DNA from: Streptomyces dysideae
GTDB lineage: Bacteria > Actinomycetota > Actinomycetes > Streptomycetales > Streptomycetaceae
Length of the DNA: 64,000 nt
Reading direction: 5' to 3'
Assembly (NCBI RefSeq): GCF_001514305.1
Contig: NZ_KQ949079.1
Location: forward strand, 62,001 to 126,000
A model generated the notes under the pieces. The model saw only the letters and a list, made by a program, of their open reading frames with translations. It searched no databases and was not told the origin of the DNA. Below are positions 42,246-51,756 of this stretch, piece by piece. Position 1 is the first letter of the stretch, and every line of letters starts with the position of its first letter. Both the position numbers and the translations under genes were made by a program.

Positions 42246-42758
42246 TTAGCGCTTGCTGTACTGCGGGGCCTTGCGGGCCTTCTTGAGACCGGCCTTCTTG
42301 CGCTCGACCGCACGGTCGTCGCGGCGGAGGAAGCCGGCCTTCTTCAGCGCGCCGCGGTTGTTGTCGACGTCGGCCTCGTTCAGCGCGCGGGCGACACCGA
42401 GACGGAGCGCACCGGCCTGACCCGAGACACCGCCACCGGCGATGCGGGCGATGACGTCGTAGCGGCCCTCGAGCTCGAGAACCTTGAACGGCTCGTTGAC
42501 TTCCTGCTGGTGCACCTTGTTCGGGAAGTAGTCCTCGAGGGTGCGACCGTTGATCTTCCACTTGCCGGTGCCCGGGACGATCCGGACGCGGGCGATGGCG
42601 TTCTTGCGACGGCCCAGGCCGGCGGCCGGCTGGGGCTCGCCGAAGCGGGACGCGAGCGACTCCGAGGTGTACTCACCCTCGACGGGGACCTCGGACTCGG
42701 TGGTGTAGCTGTCGATGTCAAGCTCTTCGAGCGGCTGCTCGGCAGTGGTCTCGGCCAC
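42246..42758 (-). CDS. rpsI: 30S ribosomal protein S9
   Basis: S9 (170 residues) binds the head of the 30S subunit; its C-terminal tail reaches the P-site tRNA. The conserved core runs from [15 protein letters not shown] to the tail [10 protein letters not shown]. The first 45 residues are an acidic, Glu/Thr-rich extension typical of actinobacterial S9. It follows rplM by 42 bases and shares its promoter. Confidence 0.98.
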   Translation of the reverse strand: MAETTAEQPLEELDIDSYTTESEVPVEGEYTSESLASRFGEPQPAAGLGRRKNAIARVRIVPGTGKWKINGRTLEDYFPNKVHQQEVNEPFKVLELEGRYDVIARIAGGGVSGQAGALRLGVARALNEADVDNNRGALKKAGFLRRDDRAVERKKAGLKKARKAPQYSKR

Positions 42759-42800
42759 GATGCTCCTCAGATTCTCTACGGTCTTAGGGGGTGGCCGGAC

Positions 42801-43244
42801 TTACTGCGCGACCTGGGTGATCTCGAACGGAACCGGCTGCTGAGCAGCGTGGGGGTGGTTCTCGCCCGCGTAGACCTTCAGCTTCGAGAGCATCTGACGG
42901 CCCAGGGTGTTCTTGGGGAGCATGCCCTTGACGGCCTTCTCGACGGCCTTCTCGGGGTTGTTGGCCAGCAGGTCGTCGTAGCGGACGGAGCGCAGACCAC
43001 CCGGGTAGCCGGAGTGGCGGTACGCCATCTTCTGGGTCCGCTTGTTACCGGACAGGTGCACCTTGTCGGCGTTGATGATGATGACGAAGTCACCAGCGTC
43101 GACGTGCGGCGCGTAGATCGGCTTGTGCTTGCCCCGCAGAAGGGTGGCGGCGGTGGTCGCCAGGCGACCCAGGACGACGTCCCGGGCATCGATGACGTGC
43201 CACTGGCGGGTGATATCGCCGGGCTTGGGGCTGTACGTACGCAC
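42801..43244 (-). CDS. rplM: 50S ribosomal protein L13
   Basis: L13 (147 residues) is an early-assembly 50S protein. Signatures are [19 protein letters not shown] and the [13 protein letters not shown] block. The GTG at 43244 (reading RTYSPKPGD) is the actinobacterial start; in-frame codons further upstream are not conserved-looking. First gene of rplM-rpsI, with a promoter about 180 bases upstream. Confidence 0.98.
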   Translation of the reverse strand: MRTYSPKPGDITRQWHVIDARDVVLGRLATTAATLLRGKHKPIYAPHVDAGDFVIIINADKVHLSGNKRTQKMAYRHSGYPGGLRSVRYDDLLANNPEKAVEKAVKGMLPKNTLGRQMLSKLKVYAGENHPHAAQQPVPFEITQVAQ

Positions 43245-43422
43245 GGTTCGTAGCCTTCGCTTCTTCAGTGAGTGGTCCTGACAGGTCACCAAAGACGATC
43301 ACGACAGCCCTGACCGCACTGCGGTGACGCAAACCGCGTGCTGGTCGCTGGTCATCGGCCCGGTGGACCGGTGTAAGGGCCCGTCCCGTGAGAATGAGCA
43401 AGCCAATACACAACGAACAAGC

Positions 43423-43451
43423 AGACTACCGGGGTCACGCGGAAGGGTCAA
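43423..43451 (-). promoter_or_regulatory. Promoter of rplM-rpsI
   Basis: Read on the minus strand, TTGACC (43451-43446) and TAGTCT (43428-43423) have an ideal 17-base spacer. The -35 box overlaps the stop codon of the upstream glycosyltransferase gene. Transcription would start near 43416, leaving a leader of about 170 bases before rplM. Confidence 0.75.
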
Positions 43452-44659
43452 AACGCGGCATCGCCGGTGGGCGCCCGTTGCTCCCGTCGCTGTGCGACGA
43501 AGCTACCAGGGATGCGGGGCTTACGAGGCATACGGCAGCAGTGGAGGCCGAGCGTGACCGCCAGAGTGCACAGCGTGAGGGCGTCCTTGAAGGCCCGGCG
43601 CTGCGCCGGTTCCAGATAGGGCCAGGTCAGGGCCGGGAGCTGCGGGACCAGGGCGAGCCAGAACCAGGGGCTGCGGGTGACCGAGCTCATATACGGCAGC
43701 CCTGCCAGCAGCAGCGGCAGAACGACCAGCAGATAGTGGTCGTAGGACGGGCGTGAGACAAGAAGCGCCGAGAGCATCAGGGCCGCCGCCGTCTCCGCGA
43801 GTCGCAGCGGGCCGGGGTCGGCGCGGCGCCAGCGGCGATGGGCGGCCAGGATGCCCCCGGCCGCCACGAGCAGCGCGATCCCCTCCGCCAGGGCCCCCGG
43901 CATTCCCAGCCGGGGCAGGACCGCCGCCGGCGAGGCTTCGTAGAGGCGTACGAAGCCGTCGTCGCCGTGCAGCAGGAAGGGGAGGGTGCGGGTGAAGAAG
44001 CCCGCCGGGTCGGGGAGGAGCAGTGCCGCTGCCGTGGACGCCAGCGCCGGGACCGCGATCATCACGCCCAGCGCCCGCCACCGCCGGGCGAGGACGAACA
44101 GCAGCGCCATCGGGGCCAGCAACGGCTTCAGTGCCACCGCCGCGCCGAGCACCACTCCGGCGGCCAGCCACCGTCCCCGTCCCGCCAGCAGCAGGGCGAG
44201 CGGCAGGGCCACCACAGCGGTGGCGGTCCAGTTGGCCAGCAGCACCAGGTGCGCGAAGGGCGCGAACCCCACGGCCGGCCCGACGAGCCCCAGCACAGCG
44301 AGGCGGCTGCGCAGCCCCACCCCGTGGTGACGAAGGGCACAGGCCCAGCCGGCGACCAGGCAGCCGGTCACCGCCACCGGCACCAGCACCCGCAGCGCCG
44401 TCAGCGGCAGCAGGGCCTGCGGGGCCGCGGCCAGCACCGCGCCAGGGAGATAGAGGAAGTGCGGGTCGTCGTACGGGGAACCACCCGCCAGCCAGGTCCG
44501 CGCCGCCCGTACGACGATCGCGTTGTCCATGCCGCCGTCCGGCCTCGCCCGGGCCACCCGCGCCGCGCCGGCCCCCAGCACCGCCACGAGCACCACCCAC
44601 AGATGCCAGGACGCCCGTCGTACCAACCACCCGGAGATGTCGCTTTTGCCCTCGCTCAT
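43448..44659 (-). CDS. GT87-type polyprenol-dependent membrane glycosyltransferase
   Basis: This 403-residue integral membrane protein has about ten hydrophobic helices. An early extracytoplasmic loop MDNAIVVRAARTWLAGGSPY is typical of GT87 (DUF2029, PimE-like) mannosyltransferases, which use polyprenyl-phosphate sugars. No strong ribosome binding site precedes the ATG. It is divergent from an anchored-protein gene and lies close to a sugar nucleotidyltransferase, which could supply a nucleotide sugar for the same glycan (inference). The acceptor is unknown. Confidence 0.82.
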   Translation of the reverse strand: MSEGKSDISGWLVRRASWHLWVVLVAVLGAGAARVARARPDGGMDNAIVVRAARTWLAGGSPYDDPHFLYLPGAVLAAAPQALLPLTALRVLVPVAVTGCLVAGWACALRHHGVGLRSRLAVLGLVGPAVGFAPFAHLVLLANWTATAVVALPLALLLAGRGRWLAAGVVLGAAVALKPLLAPMALLFVLARRWRALGVMIAVPALASTAAALLLPDPAGFFTRTLPFLLHGDDGFVRLYEASPAAVLPRLGMPGALAEGIALLVAAGGILAAHRRWRRADPGPLRLAETAAALMLSALLVSRPSYDHYLLVVLPLLLAGLPYMSSVTRSPWFWLALVPQLPALTWPYLEPAQRRAFKDALTLCTLAVTLGLHCCRMPRKPRIPGSFVAQRREQRAPTGDAAF

Positions 44660-44732
44660 CGACTGAACGCTAGGGGCCCGAGAGCTTCTTGAGGCGGACC
44701 GGCACACCCCTTGCCCGTCTAAGATGCGGCCC

Positions 44733-45617
44733 ATGAGCTTTGGGCAGCAGGGGGGACCCCAGTCCCAGTGGGATCCCTGGAAACCGCAATCCCAGCAGCA
44801 GCCGTGGACCGGCGGCGCCGATGAGACGCCCGACTGGGCCGCGCTCGCCGAGGCGTCGGAGACGCGCAACAAGCGGCGCAGGCTGGTGTTCATCGTCGGC
44901 GGCGCGCTCGCCACCGTGGGGATCGCCGCCGCCGTCGCGGTGGCCGTGGTGTCGTCGAACGGCGGCAAGAACGAGAACAAGCCGACCAACGGGCTGCCCG
45001 CGACCGCGGACATCCCGAGCGAGTCCAACGCCCCGGCCCCGTCGTTCGAGCCGACGAGCGCCCCGCCGCCGCTGGACCCGAAGGACTTCATCTCCAGCAA
45101 GAACAAGGACACGGCCCCGCTCAGCGCGGAGATCCTCTTCCCGGGCACGCAGGTGACCGCGGGCGAGACCGTGTACAAGAAGGGCGCGACCGCCGACACG
45201 ACGGACTGCGCGTCGGTTGCCCAGAAGACCCTCCCGAAGGTCCTGACGTCGAACGGCTGCACCCGCGTGCTGCGCGTCTCGTACGTCAAGGACGGCATCG
45301 CCGTCACGATCGGCGTCGCCGTCTTCGACACCGAGGCGCAGGCGATCAGGGCGAAGAAGCAGGCCGACGACGCCAGCAGCATCAAGTCGCTCGACGGCAA
45401 GGGCATCAAGCCGTTCTGCAACGCCGCGATCTGCCGTACGACCACCAACTCCTACGGGCGTTACGCCTACTTCACGAGCGCCGGCTTCATCAACGGCGAG
45501 GACGTGACGACGAAGGACACGAAGGTCTTCCAGGCGGGCGACAACCTGCAGGCCTTCGCGTACGACCAGATCCGCAAGCGGGGCGAGGCCCAGGCGTCGG
45601 CCGCTGCGAACGGGTAG
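44733..45617 (+). CDS. Single-pass membrane protein with extracytoplasmic domain, function unknown
   Basis: This 294-residue protein has a Gln/Pro/Trp-rich cytoplasmic start (about 1-45), one membrane helix (about 52-75), a Pro/Ser/Thr linker (about 80-120) and an outer domain (about 120-285) with paired Cys (DTTDC, NGC, FCNAAIC). No known family is recognised. The ATG at 44733 follows a TAAGAT box by 7 bases with no Shine-Dalgarno sequence, so a leaderless message is possible. It may be functionally tied to the divergent glycosyltransferase, but only by position. Confidence 0.75.
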   Translation: MSFGQQGGPQSQWDPWKPQSQQQPWTGGADETPDWAALAEASETRNKRRRLVFIVGGALATVGIAAAVAVAVVSSNGGKNENKPTNGLPATADIPSESNAPAPSFEPTSAPPPLDPKDFISSKNKDTAPLSAEILFPGTQVTAGETVYKKGATADTTDCASVAQKTLPKVLTSNGCTRVLRVSYVKDGIAVTIGVAVFDTEAQAIRAKKQADDASSIKSLDGKGIKPFCNAAICRTTTNSYGRYAYFTSAGFINGEDVTTKDTKVFQAGDNLQAFAYDQIRKRGEAQASAAANG

Positions 45618-45957
45618 CCCGGTTGACTCCTGACCGCATATTTCTCACAACTCCCCCATGGACCATCCATAGGTGCCAGGGTTGAGGGGCCAGAATCAAG
45701 GGGCCGCGGTGTGCTGAGGCATGCCGCGGCGAGATCTGTTGCTGCCTCAACGCACCTTTGATCTCACGGGGGTTCCGAAGTCGTCATGTCGCACACTGGC
45801 CGACGGGGGCGTACCGCACCCGCGGTACACGCCCACCAACCCGCCACCGGCCTGGCTGGTCACCATCGCCCGGTTCCGCAAACCGTCCCGCTGGCACGGC
45901 AGTTGAGGAGATCCCCCCACGCATCCCTCATTCGTCCCCGCAACCAAGGCGGACCAC
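45618..45957 (+). other. 340-base gap; one weak small reading frame (45721-45906)
   Basis: The gap before the nucleotidyltransferase gene holds a 61-codon frame starting ATG at 45721 (MPRRDLLLPQRTFDLTGVPK, Pro/Arg-rich, ending SRWHGS). It has no clear ribosome binding site and no recognisable domain, so I do not call it a gene. TTGACT occurs at 45622-45627 without a convincing -10 partner. Nothing else is evident. Confidence 0.4.
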
Positions 45958-47085
45958 ATGACTGAAGCGATCCTTCTCGTGGGCGGACAGGGCACCCGGC
46001 TGCGGCCCCTGACCAGTCACACCCCCAAGCCGCTGCTCCCCGTGGCCGGCGTGCCGTTCCTCACGCACCAGCTGGCCCGCGCGGCCGCGGCCGGGGTCAC
46101 CCGGATCGTAGTCGCCACCTCCTACCTGGCGGAGCTCTTCGAGGCGGAGTTCGGCAACGGCAGCGGCCTCGGCCTGAAACTGGAGTACGTCACCGAGGAG
46201 ACCGCCCTCGGCACCGGCGGCGCCATCCGCAACGCCGCCGAACGACTCCACAGCGCCCCCGGCGACCCGGTGCTGGTCTTCAACGGCGACATCCTCTCCG
46301 GCGTGGACCTCGCCGCCCTGCGCGACGGCCACCAGGCCTCCGGCGCCGACGTCACCCTGCACCTCAAGCGGGTCCCCGACCCACGCGCCTTCGGCCTGGT
46401 CCCGACCGACACCGAAGGCCGCGTCCAGGCCTTCCTGGAGAAGCCGCGGACGCCGGAGGAGATCACCACGGACCAGATCAACGCGGGCTGCTACGTCTTC
46501 ACCCGCTCGGTCATCGACCGCATCCCGCCGGGCCGCGTCGTCTCCGTCGAACGCGAGACGTTCCCCGAGCTGCTGACGTCCGACGCCCACGTCCGGGGCG
46601 TGGTGGACGACGCCTACTGGCTCGACCTCGGCACTCCGGCCGCCTTCGTCCAGGGCTCGGCGGACCTGGTACGCGGCAGAGTCGCCTCCCCCGCGCTCCC
46701 CGGCCCGACCGGTGACGCCCTGGTCCTGCCCCGCGCCCAGGTCCACCCCAGCGCCGTTCTCAGCGGCGGCACGGTGGTGGCCACCGGTGCCGTGGTCGGC
46801 GAGGGCGCGGTCGTCGAGGGCAGCGTGGTCATGGCCGACGCCCACATCGCGGCACGGGCCGGCGTGTACGCCTCGGTGGTGGGCAGGCAGGCCCGGATCC
46901 ACGAGCACACGAGGCTCGACAACGTGGTCGTCGGAGACGGCGCCCACGTCGCCGAGGGCAACGAACTCCCACCCGGCCTGCGCATCGCCTGCGGCGCCCA
47001 CGTCCCCGCCTACGCCGTACGCACATCGGCCGCCCCGACGGCCTGCACAGCACCCCATTCGGAGAGGCATAGCTCAGCGGCCTAG
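45958..47085 (+). CDS. Sugar-1-phosphate nucleotidyltransferase with left-handed beta-helix
   Basis: This 375-residue NTP-transferase resembles mannose-1-phosphate guanylyltransferases. The nucleotide loop GGQGTRLRPLT is at the start, with LGTGGAIRNA, NGDILSG and FLEKPRTP. The C-terminal hexapeptide repeats (about 265-345; VHPSAVLSGGTVVATGAVVG) form a left-handed beta-helix. It likely makes a GDP- or dTDP-sugar for glycan or lipid glycosylation. The stop codon is the TAG inside the terminal CTAG of a MITE-like element, so the last residues may have been altered by that insertion. Confidence 0.88.
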   Translation: MTEAILLVGGQGTRLRPLTSHTPKPLLPVAGVPFLTHQLARAAAAGVTRIVVATSYLAELFEAEFGNGSGLGLKLEYVTEETALGTGGAIRNAAERLHSAPGDPVLVFNGDILSGVDLAALRDGHQASGADVTLHLKRVPDPRAFGLVPTDTEGRVQAFLEKPRTPEEITTDQINAGCYVFTRSVIDRIPPGRVVSVERETFPELLTSDAHVRGVVDDAYWLDLGTPAAFVQGSADLVRGRVASPALPGPTGDALVLPRAQVHPSAVLSGGTVVATGAVVGEGAVVEGSVVMADAHIAARAGVYASVVGRQARIHEHTRLDNVVVGDGAHVAEGNELPPGLRIACGAHVPAYAVRTSAAPTACTAPHSERHSSAA

Positions 47086-47284
47086 TGCCCCGGCAGGCAA
47101 CGTTCGCCCGTTGAGGAGCGGCGTCCGGTGCGTGCTCTCGGCGTGCTGGGTACAGGCCCTCGTACTGGACGTACTCGGGTTTGTGCCCGGTGCGGCGAGT
47201 GGGGGGCACCTCCCACGCCCTTAAGGCAGCGGGGGAGCGTACCGGGCGTCGCGACGGGGCGAATGTCGCCTGTTGGGGCACTAG
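47082..47284. mobile_element. MITE-like element with CTAG ends and inverted terminal repeats
   Basis: A 203-base element lies exactly between two converging genes. Both ends read CTAGTGCCCC(gg/aa)CAGGC(a/g)AC(g/a)TTCGCCC when oriented inward (47082-47109 and 47257-47284, about 25 of 28 matching). The inside contains short palindromes (gtggggggcacctcccac) and no gene. I recall similar elements in other streptomycetes. A TA target duplication of the Tc1/IS630 kind would explain the CTAG ends. The TAG stop codons of the nucleotidyltransferase and truA lie in the two ends. Confidence 0.75.
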
Positions 47285-48138
47285 CAACACCCGGCGGTCC
47301 CGGGCAGAGTCCGCCTGTTCCGCGCCTCCTTGTTCCGCGCGGCAAGCAACTCGTCGGCGGGATAACCGACTTCCTCCAGCGTCAGCCCATGCGGCCGTAC
47401 GACATGAACGGCGGAGTCCCGCACCCCGGCGCCCAGCACCTTCCCGGGCCAGTCGGCGGGCCGATGCCCATCTCCCACGAACAACAGCGCCCCGATGAGG
47501 GACCGCACCATGTTGTGGCAGAAGGCGTCGGCCCGCACGGTGGCGGTGATGATCCCGTCGTCACCGCGCACGAGGCTGAGCTCCTGCAGCGTACGAATGG
47601 TGGTCGCGCCCTCACGCCGCTTGCAGTAGGCGGCGAAGTCATGCTCACCCAACAGCCGTTGGGCAGCGGCATTCATCGCATCGACATCAAGTGGCCAGTC
47701 ATGCCAGAGGACATGGTTGCGCAGCAGCGGATCAACACCGCCGGGATTGTCGGTGACGCGATACGCGTACCGCCGCCAGACCGCCGAGAACCGCGCATTG
47801 AAGCCACTGGGCGCCTCCCTGAGGGCCCACACCCGGACATCCCGGGACAGACGCCCGGCAAGCCGCTTGAGCAGCTTCTCGTGATGCTCACCCCAGACCT
47901 CCCGCGGCAGATCCACATGCGCGACCTGCCCGCGGGCATGGACCCCGGCATCGGTCCGCCCGGCCACGGTCAGCTCGTACGTCTCCCGGGACCGCGTCAC
48001 CGTACGCAGGGCGTCCTCGATCTCTCCCTGCACGGTCCGCCGCCCCCCGGCCTGCTTGGCCCACCCGGAGAACTCGGTCCCGTCGTAGGAAAGGTCGAGG
48101 CGTACCCGCACATGTCCGGGCTGTACTTCGTCACTCAC
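47281..48138 (-). CDS. truA: tRNA pseudouridine(38-40) synthase
   Basis: TruA (285 residues) makes pseudouridine at positions 38-40 of the anticodon arm. The catalytic Asp is D63 in [28 protein letters not shown] and [17 protein letters not shown] are further signatures. It follows rplQ in the usual order. The C-terminal tail ends at a stop codon contributed by the MITE-like element, so its last residues may be recent. Confidence 0.96.
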   Translation of the reverse strand: MSDEVQPGHVRVRLDLSYDGTEFSGWAKQAGGRRTVQGEIEDALRTVTRSRETYELTVAGRTDAGVHARGQVAHVDLPREVWGEHHEKLLKRLAGRLSRDVRVWALREAPSGFNARFSAVWRRYAYRVTDNPGGVDPLLRNHVLWHDWPLDVDAMNAAAQRLLGEHDFAAYCKRREGATTIRTLQELSLVRGDDGIITATVRADAFCHNMVRSLIGALLFVGDGHRPADWPGKVLGAGVRDSAVHVVRPHGLTLEEVGYPADELLAARNKEARNRRTLPGTAGCC

Positions 48139-48153
48139 AAGGAGATCCTCTCA

Positions 48154-48199
48154 GGACCGGATCCTCTTCAAGAACAGGACCGGATCCTCTTCAAGAACA
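48154..48199. repeat. Perfect tandem duplication of 23 bp
   Basis: The unit ggaccggatcctcttcaagaaca, 23 bases, occurs twice without a gap between truA and the rplQ terminator (48154-48176 and 48177-48199). Confidence 0.95.
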
Positions 48200-48205
48200 C
48201 GAGAA

Positions 48206-48235
48206 CGGGCCCGCCCCCCGAAAGGGACGGACCCG
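48206..48235 (-). terminator. Hairpin after rplQ
   Basis: cgggcccgcccc (48206-48217) pairs with gggacggacccg (48224-48235) through a 12-bp stem with two G-U pairs in the RNA, 20 bases beyond the rplQ stop codon. It marks the end of the alpha operon or an attenuator before truA. Confidence 0.7.
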
Positions 48236-48254
48236 CTCAACGCAAGGCAGAGCC

Positions 48255-48770
48255 TCAGGCGTCCTTCGACTCCTCGGCGGCGGCCTCCTCGGCCGGAGCC
48301 TCAGCAGCCTCCTCGGACTTGGCCTCGACGGCCTCGTCCTTCTTGAGGGCGTCTTCCTTGACCGCACGCTTGGTGGCGGCCTCGGCCTCGCCGGTGGCCT
48401 GCTGCGCGACCGTCAGCGCCTCGACCAGCTCGATGACAGCCATGGGCGCGTTGTCGCCACGGCGGTTACCGACCTTGGTGATACGGGTGTACCCACCCGG
48501 ACGGTTCTCGTACCGCGGGCCGATCTCGGTGAAGAGCGTGTGGACGATGCTCTTGTCCGTGATGACCTGGAGCACCTGACGGCGGTTGTGAAGGTCACCC
48601 TTCTTCGCCTTGGTGACCAGACGCTCGGCGTACGGCCGCAGACGGCGGGCCTTCGCCTCGGTGGTGGTGATACGGCCGTGCTCGAACAGCGCCTTCGCGA
48701 GGTTCGCAAGAAGCAGCTTCTCGTGCGCGGCACTGCCGCCCAGACGGGCACCCTTGGCGGGCTTCGGCAT
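48255..48770 (-). CDS. rplQ: 50S ribosomal protein L17
   Basis: L17 (171 residues) has the conserved core [24 protein letters not shown] and a long Ala/Glu-rich C-terminal extension (about 125-171) common in actinobacteria. It is separated from rpoA by 206 bases that contain a hairpin, a larger gap than usual within an alpha operon. Confidence 0.98.
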   Translation of the reverse strand: MPKPAKGARLGGSAAHEKLLLANLAKALFEHGRITTTEAKARRLRPYAERLVTKAKKGDLHNRRQVLQVITDKSIVHTLFTEIGPRYENRPGGYTRITKVGNRRGDNAPMAVIELVEALTVAQQATGEAEAATKRAVKEDALKKDEAVEAKSEEAAEAPAEEAAAEESKDA

Positions 48771-48849
48771 GGTGTCTCTCCTAGGTGTCTGCCCCGGCCG
48801 TATCAGGTACCGAGGTCAGTATCCGAGCAGGCGGATGCCTGTCGAAGAT

Positions 48850-48879
48850 CCGGACAAGGCCCCGAAGGGGCCTGTCCGG
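48850..48879 (-). terminator. Hairpin in the rpoA-rplQ gap
   Basis: ccggacaaggcccc and ggggcctgtccgg form a 13-bp stem with one bulged A and a GAA loop. The position suggests partial termination or an mRNA-processing site between rpoA and rplQ. Confidence 0.6.
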
Positions 48880-48976
48880 AAGGGGCGCGAGGCGGTGTCG
48901 ATATGCGACTCCGTCGCGTGGGCGCGATCAAGCACAGCGCGCCCGCACCCGAAAACGGACCGTCTGGCCCGAGCTC

Positions 48977-49999
48977 TTAGTACTGCTCGGTCTCCACAAA
49001 GCCCGCGTCCGCGTCGTCGTCGGCACCAAAGGCGTCGGCGGCGGCGGTCGGGTCAAATCCAGGCGGGCTGTCCTTCAGGGCAAGACCCATCCCGGCCAGC
49101 TTCGCCTTGACCTCGTCGATGGACTTCGCACCGAAGTTACGAATGTCCAGGAGGTCGGCCTCGGAGCGGGCGACGAGCTCACCCACGGAGTGGATGCCCT
49201 CACGCTTGAGGCAGTTGTACGAACGGACGGTGAGCTCCAGCTCCTCGATCGGCAGCGCCAGATCGGCAGCGAGCGCGGCATCCGTCGGCGACGGACCCAT
49301 GTCGATGCCCTCGGCGTCGATGTTGAGCTCACGGGCGAGCCCGAACAGCTCGACCAGCGTCTTACCGGCAGAGGCCATGGCGTCACGCGGACGCATCGCC
49401 TGCTTGGTCTCGACGTCGACGATCAGCTTGTCGAAGTCGGTGCGCTGCTCGACGCGGGTCGCCTCGACCTTGTAGGTGACCTTGAGAACCGGCGAGTAGA
49501 TGGAGTCGACCGGAATACGGCCGATCTCCTGCCCGACCTGCTTGTTCTGGACGGCGGAGACGTAGCCGCGGCCGCGCTCGACGGTCAGCTCCATCTCCAG
49601 CTTGCCCTTGCCGTTGAGCGTGGCGAGGACGAGGTCGGGGTTGTGCACCTCGACACCGGCCGGCGGCGCGATGTCGGCGGCGGTGACCAGACCCGGGCCC
49701 TGCTTGCGCAGGTACATCACGACCGGCTCGTCGTGCTCCGAGGAGACGACCAGCTGCTTGATGTTGAGGATCAGGTCGGTGACGTCGTCCTTGACGCCCG
49801 GCACGGTGGTGAACTCGTGCAGGACACCGTCGATACGGATGCTGGTGACAGCCGCACCGGGGATCGACGACAGGAGGGTCCGGCGCAGGGAGTTGCCGAG
49901 GGTGTAGCCGAAGCCCGGCTCCAGCGGCTCGATGACGAACCGGGAGCGGAACTCGTCGACGACCTCTTCGGTCAACGAGGGACGCTGAGCGATCAGCAT
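48977..49999 (-). CDS. rpoA: DNA-directed RNA polymerase alpha subunit
   Basis: The alpha subunit (340 residues) has the N-terminal assembly domain (about 10-230; [20 protein letters not shown]). The C-terminal domain (about 250-315; [20 protein letters not shown]) contacts promoters and activators. An acidic tail follows. It lies downstream of rpsK with no rpsD between them, as in other streptomycetes. Confidence 0.99.
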   Translation of the reverse strand: MLIAQRPSLTEEVVDEFRSRFVIEPLEPGFGYTLGNSLRRTLLSSIPGAAVTSIRIDGVLHEFTTVPGVKDDVTDLILNIKQLVVSSEHDEPVVMYLRKQGPGLVTAADIAPPAGVEVHNPDLVLATLNGKGKLEMELTVERGRGYVSAVQNKQVGQEIGRIPVDSIYSPVLKVTYKVEATRVEQRTDFDKLIVDVETKQAMRPRDAMASAGKTLVELFGLARELNIDAEGIDMGPSPTDAALAADLALPIEELELTVRSYNCLKREGIHSVGELVARSEADLLDIRNFGAKSIDEVKAKLAGMGLALKDSPPGFDPTAAADAFGADDDADAGFVETEQY

Positions 50000-50087
50000 G
50001 TGTGGATCAGATCCTTCTCTCGTGGACGCCCGCTATTTGACGTCCGACGGAACCGCACGTTTCACAGTGCGGGTATTGCAAGGGTAC

Positions 50088-50119
50088 GGGCGGCACGCCC
50101 CCGAAGAGCCGTACCGCCC
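50088..50119 (-). terminator. Hairpin in the rpsK-rpoA gap
   Basis: gggcggcacgc (50088-50098) pairs with gccgtaccgccc (50108-50119), with a G-U pair, in the 142-base gap between rpsK and rpoA. It is probably an attenuator or processing site rather than a full stop. Confidence 0.5.
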
Positions 50120-50141
50120 GGAACCTCAAGACAACCGAGCC

Positions 50142-50546
50142 TCAGACGCGGCGGCGCTTGGGCGGACGGCAGCCGTTGTGCGGGGTCGGGGTGACGTCCT
50201 GGATGGAGCCGACCTCGAGACCGGTCGCCTGCAGCGAACGGATGGCGGTCTCACGACCGGAACCCGGACCCTTGACGAACACGTCGACCTTGCGCATGCC
50301 GTGCTCCTGGGCGCGGCGGGCAGCCGACTCGGCGGCCATCTGCGCGGCGAACGGCGTGGACTTCCGAGAGCCCTTGAAGCCGACGTGGCCGGCGGAGGCC
50401 CAGGAGATCACGTTGCCCGACGGGTCCGTGATCGACACGATGGTGTTGTTGAACGTGCTCTTGATGTGCGCGTGGCCGTGAGCGACGTTCTTCTTTTCCT
50501 TGCGGCGCACCTTCTTGGCAGCGCCCTGACGACCCTTGGGGGGCAT
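50142..50546 (-). CDS. rpsK: 30S ribosomal protein S11
   Basis: S11 (134 residues) forms part of the 30S platform. Signatures are [19 protein letters not shown] and the C-terminal [16 protein letters not shown]. It follows rpsM by 66 bases. The gene for S4 that follows it in many bacteria is absent here. Confidence 0.99.
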   Translation of the reverse strand: MPPKGRQGAAKKVRRKEKKNVAHGHAHIKSTFNNTIVSITDPSGNVISWASAGHVGFKGSRKSTPFAAQMAAESAARRAQEHGMRKVDVFVKGPGSGRETAIRSLQATGLEVGSIQDVTPTPHNGCRPPKRRRV

Positions 50547-50612
50547 CTATAACTCCTACGGGAGGTGGTCGGTCCTACAGCGAAGACCGCTGGACGGCAA
50601 GTCCGCTGCGGA

Positions 50613-50993
50613 CTACTTCTTGCCCGGCTTCTTCTTACCGGCAATGGCGCGACGCGGGCCCTTGCGGGTGCGGGCGTTGGTGCTGGTGCGCTGACCGCGG
50701 ACGGGCAGACCACGACGGTGACGGAGACCCTGGTAGCAGCCGATCTCCACCTTGCGGCGGATGTCGGCCTGGACCTCGCGACGGAGGTCACCCTCGGTCT
50801 TGATGTTGTTGTCCACGTACTCGCGGATCGCGACGAGCTGCTCCTCGGAGAGGTCGCGAACGCGGGTGTTCGGGTCGACGCCGGTCGCAGCCAGCGTCTC
50901 CTGCGAGAGGGTCCGGCCGATGCCGAACACGTAGGTGAGGGCGACCTCCACACGCTTTTCGCGCGGGATGTCAACACCGGAAACGCGTGCCAT
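50613..50993 (-). CDS. rpsM: 30S ribosomal protein S13
   Basis: S13 (126 residues) lies in the 30S head and forms bridges to the 50S subunit. It begins [15 protein letters not shown] and ends with the basic tail [16 protein letters not shown]. About 200 bases separate it from rpmJ, with a short ccccgg/ccgggg hairpin near 51075-51097. Confidence 0.99.
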   Translation of the reverse strand: MARVSGVDIPREKRVEVALTYVFGIGRTLSQETLAATGVDPNTRVRDLSEEQLVAIREYVDNNIKTEGDLRREVQADIRRKVEIGCYQGLRHRRGLPVRGQRTSTNARTRKGPRRAIAGKKKPGKK

Positions 50994-51195
50994 TCAATGG
51001 CTCCAGTTGATCTTCGGAGGTCTTCCACAGAACCGGATCCCAGCCGCCGTACCAGGTACGAACTGGGTCCCCGGCCTCCGAACCGGGGGTATCAGGCAAA
51101 GGCTCACGCCGCCTGGGTCCTGCGTATGAACATATTCAGCTCGCGTCGCGCGAAAACTCTGCGATATCGATGCAGAGGGATCGGTCGATCGTGCG

Positions 51196-51309
51196 TCAGC
51201 CCTGGCGCTGCTTGTGGCGCGGGTTCTCGCAGATGACCATGACCCGGCCGTGACGGCGGATCACCCTGCACTTGTCGCAGATCTTCTTGACGCTCGGCTT
51301 GACCTTCAT
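51196..51309 (-). CDS. rpmJ: 50S ribosomal protein L36
   Basis: L36 (37 residues) is a short zinc-binding 50S protein: [20 protein letters not shown] then a Cys and His in [14 protein letters not shown]. The four ligands make it the C+ (zinc) form. It lies between infA and rpsM. Confidence 0.98.
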   Translation of the reverse strand: MKVKPSVKKICDKCRVIRRHGRVMVICENPRHKQRQG

Positions 51310-51374
51310 GGGATGTGAGGTTCTCCGGGTCAGTTGCCGGCCGCCCCGCAGGGAACACGGGACGTGGGCAAGAT

Positions 51375-51596
51375 CTACTTGTACCGGTAGACGATCCGGC
51401 CACGCGTCAGGTCGTACGGAGACAGCTCCACCACGACCCGGTCGTCAGGGAGGATGCGGATGTAGTGCATACGCATCTTGCCGCTGATGTGTGCCAGGAC
51501 CTGGTGGCCGTTCTGGAGCTCGACCTTGAACATGGCGTTCGGAAGAGACTCGACGACAGTGCCCTCGATCTCGATGGCACCTTGCTTCTTGGCCAC
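51375..51596 (-). CDS. infA: Translation initiation factor IF-1
   Basis: IF-1 (73 residues) occupies the A site during initiation. The OB-fold sequence runs from [11 protein letters not shown] through [13 protein letters not shown] to the end RIVYRYK. The GTG at 51596 has GAAGGG about 8 bases upstream; an in-frame longer start lacks support. It is separated from map by 160 bases and probably has its own promoter. Confidence 0.97.
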   Translation of the reverse strand: MAKKQGAIEIEGTVVESLPNAMFKVELQNGHQVLAHISGKMRMHYIRILPDDRVVVELSPYDLTRGRIVYRYK

Positions 51597-51696
51597 GCTT
51601 CGCCCTTCGAATCGACTACCTTGATCAACTCCCGCTGCACTTACACACTCCGTACGGACGTACGAAGACATGCGGGTACACGAGAGCCGACGAGTC

Positions 51697-51726
51697 AGTC
51701 TACGTCAGCGCACTCGGAAAGACGAA
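51697..51726 (-). promoter_or_regulatory. Possible infA promoter
   Basis: On the minus strand TTCGTC (51726-51721) and TAGACT (51702-51697) are 18 bases apart. The -10 is good and the -35 weak. It would start the infA-rpmJ-rpsM transcript about 95 bases before infA. Confidence 0.45.
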
Positions 51727-51756
51727 TCGAGGAAGGATGCCCCACACGGGAGATCA

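Noticed and set aside
45721..45906. 61-codon frame before the nucleotidyltransferase gene
   Set aside because: No convincing ribosome binding site or recognisable domain, and strongly Pro/Arg-biased; kept only as a note.
47063..47095. tRNA-like stretch gcatagctcagcggcctag
   Set aside because: It resembles a D-arm by chance; no acceptor, anticodon or T arm follows, and it lies in the end of a coding region.
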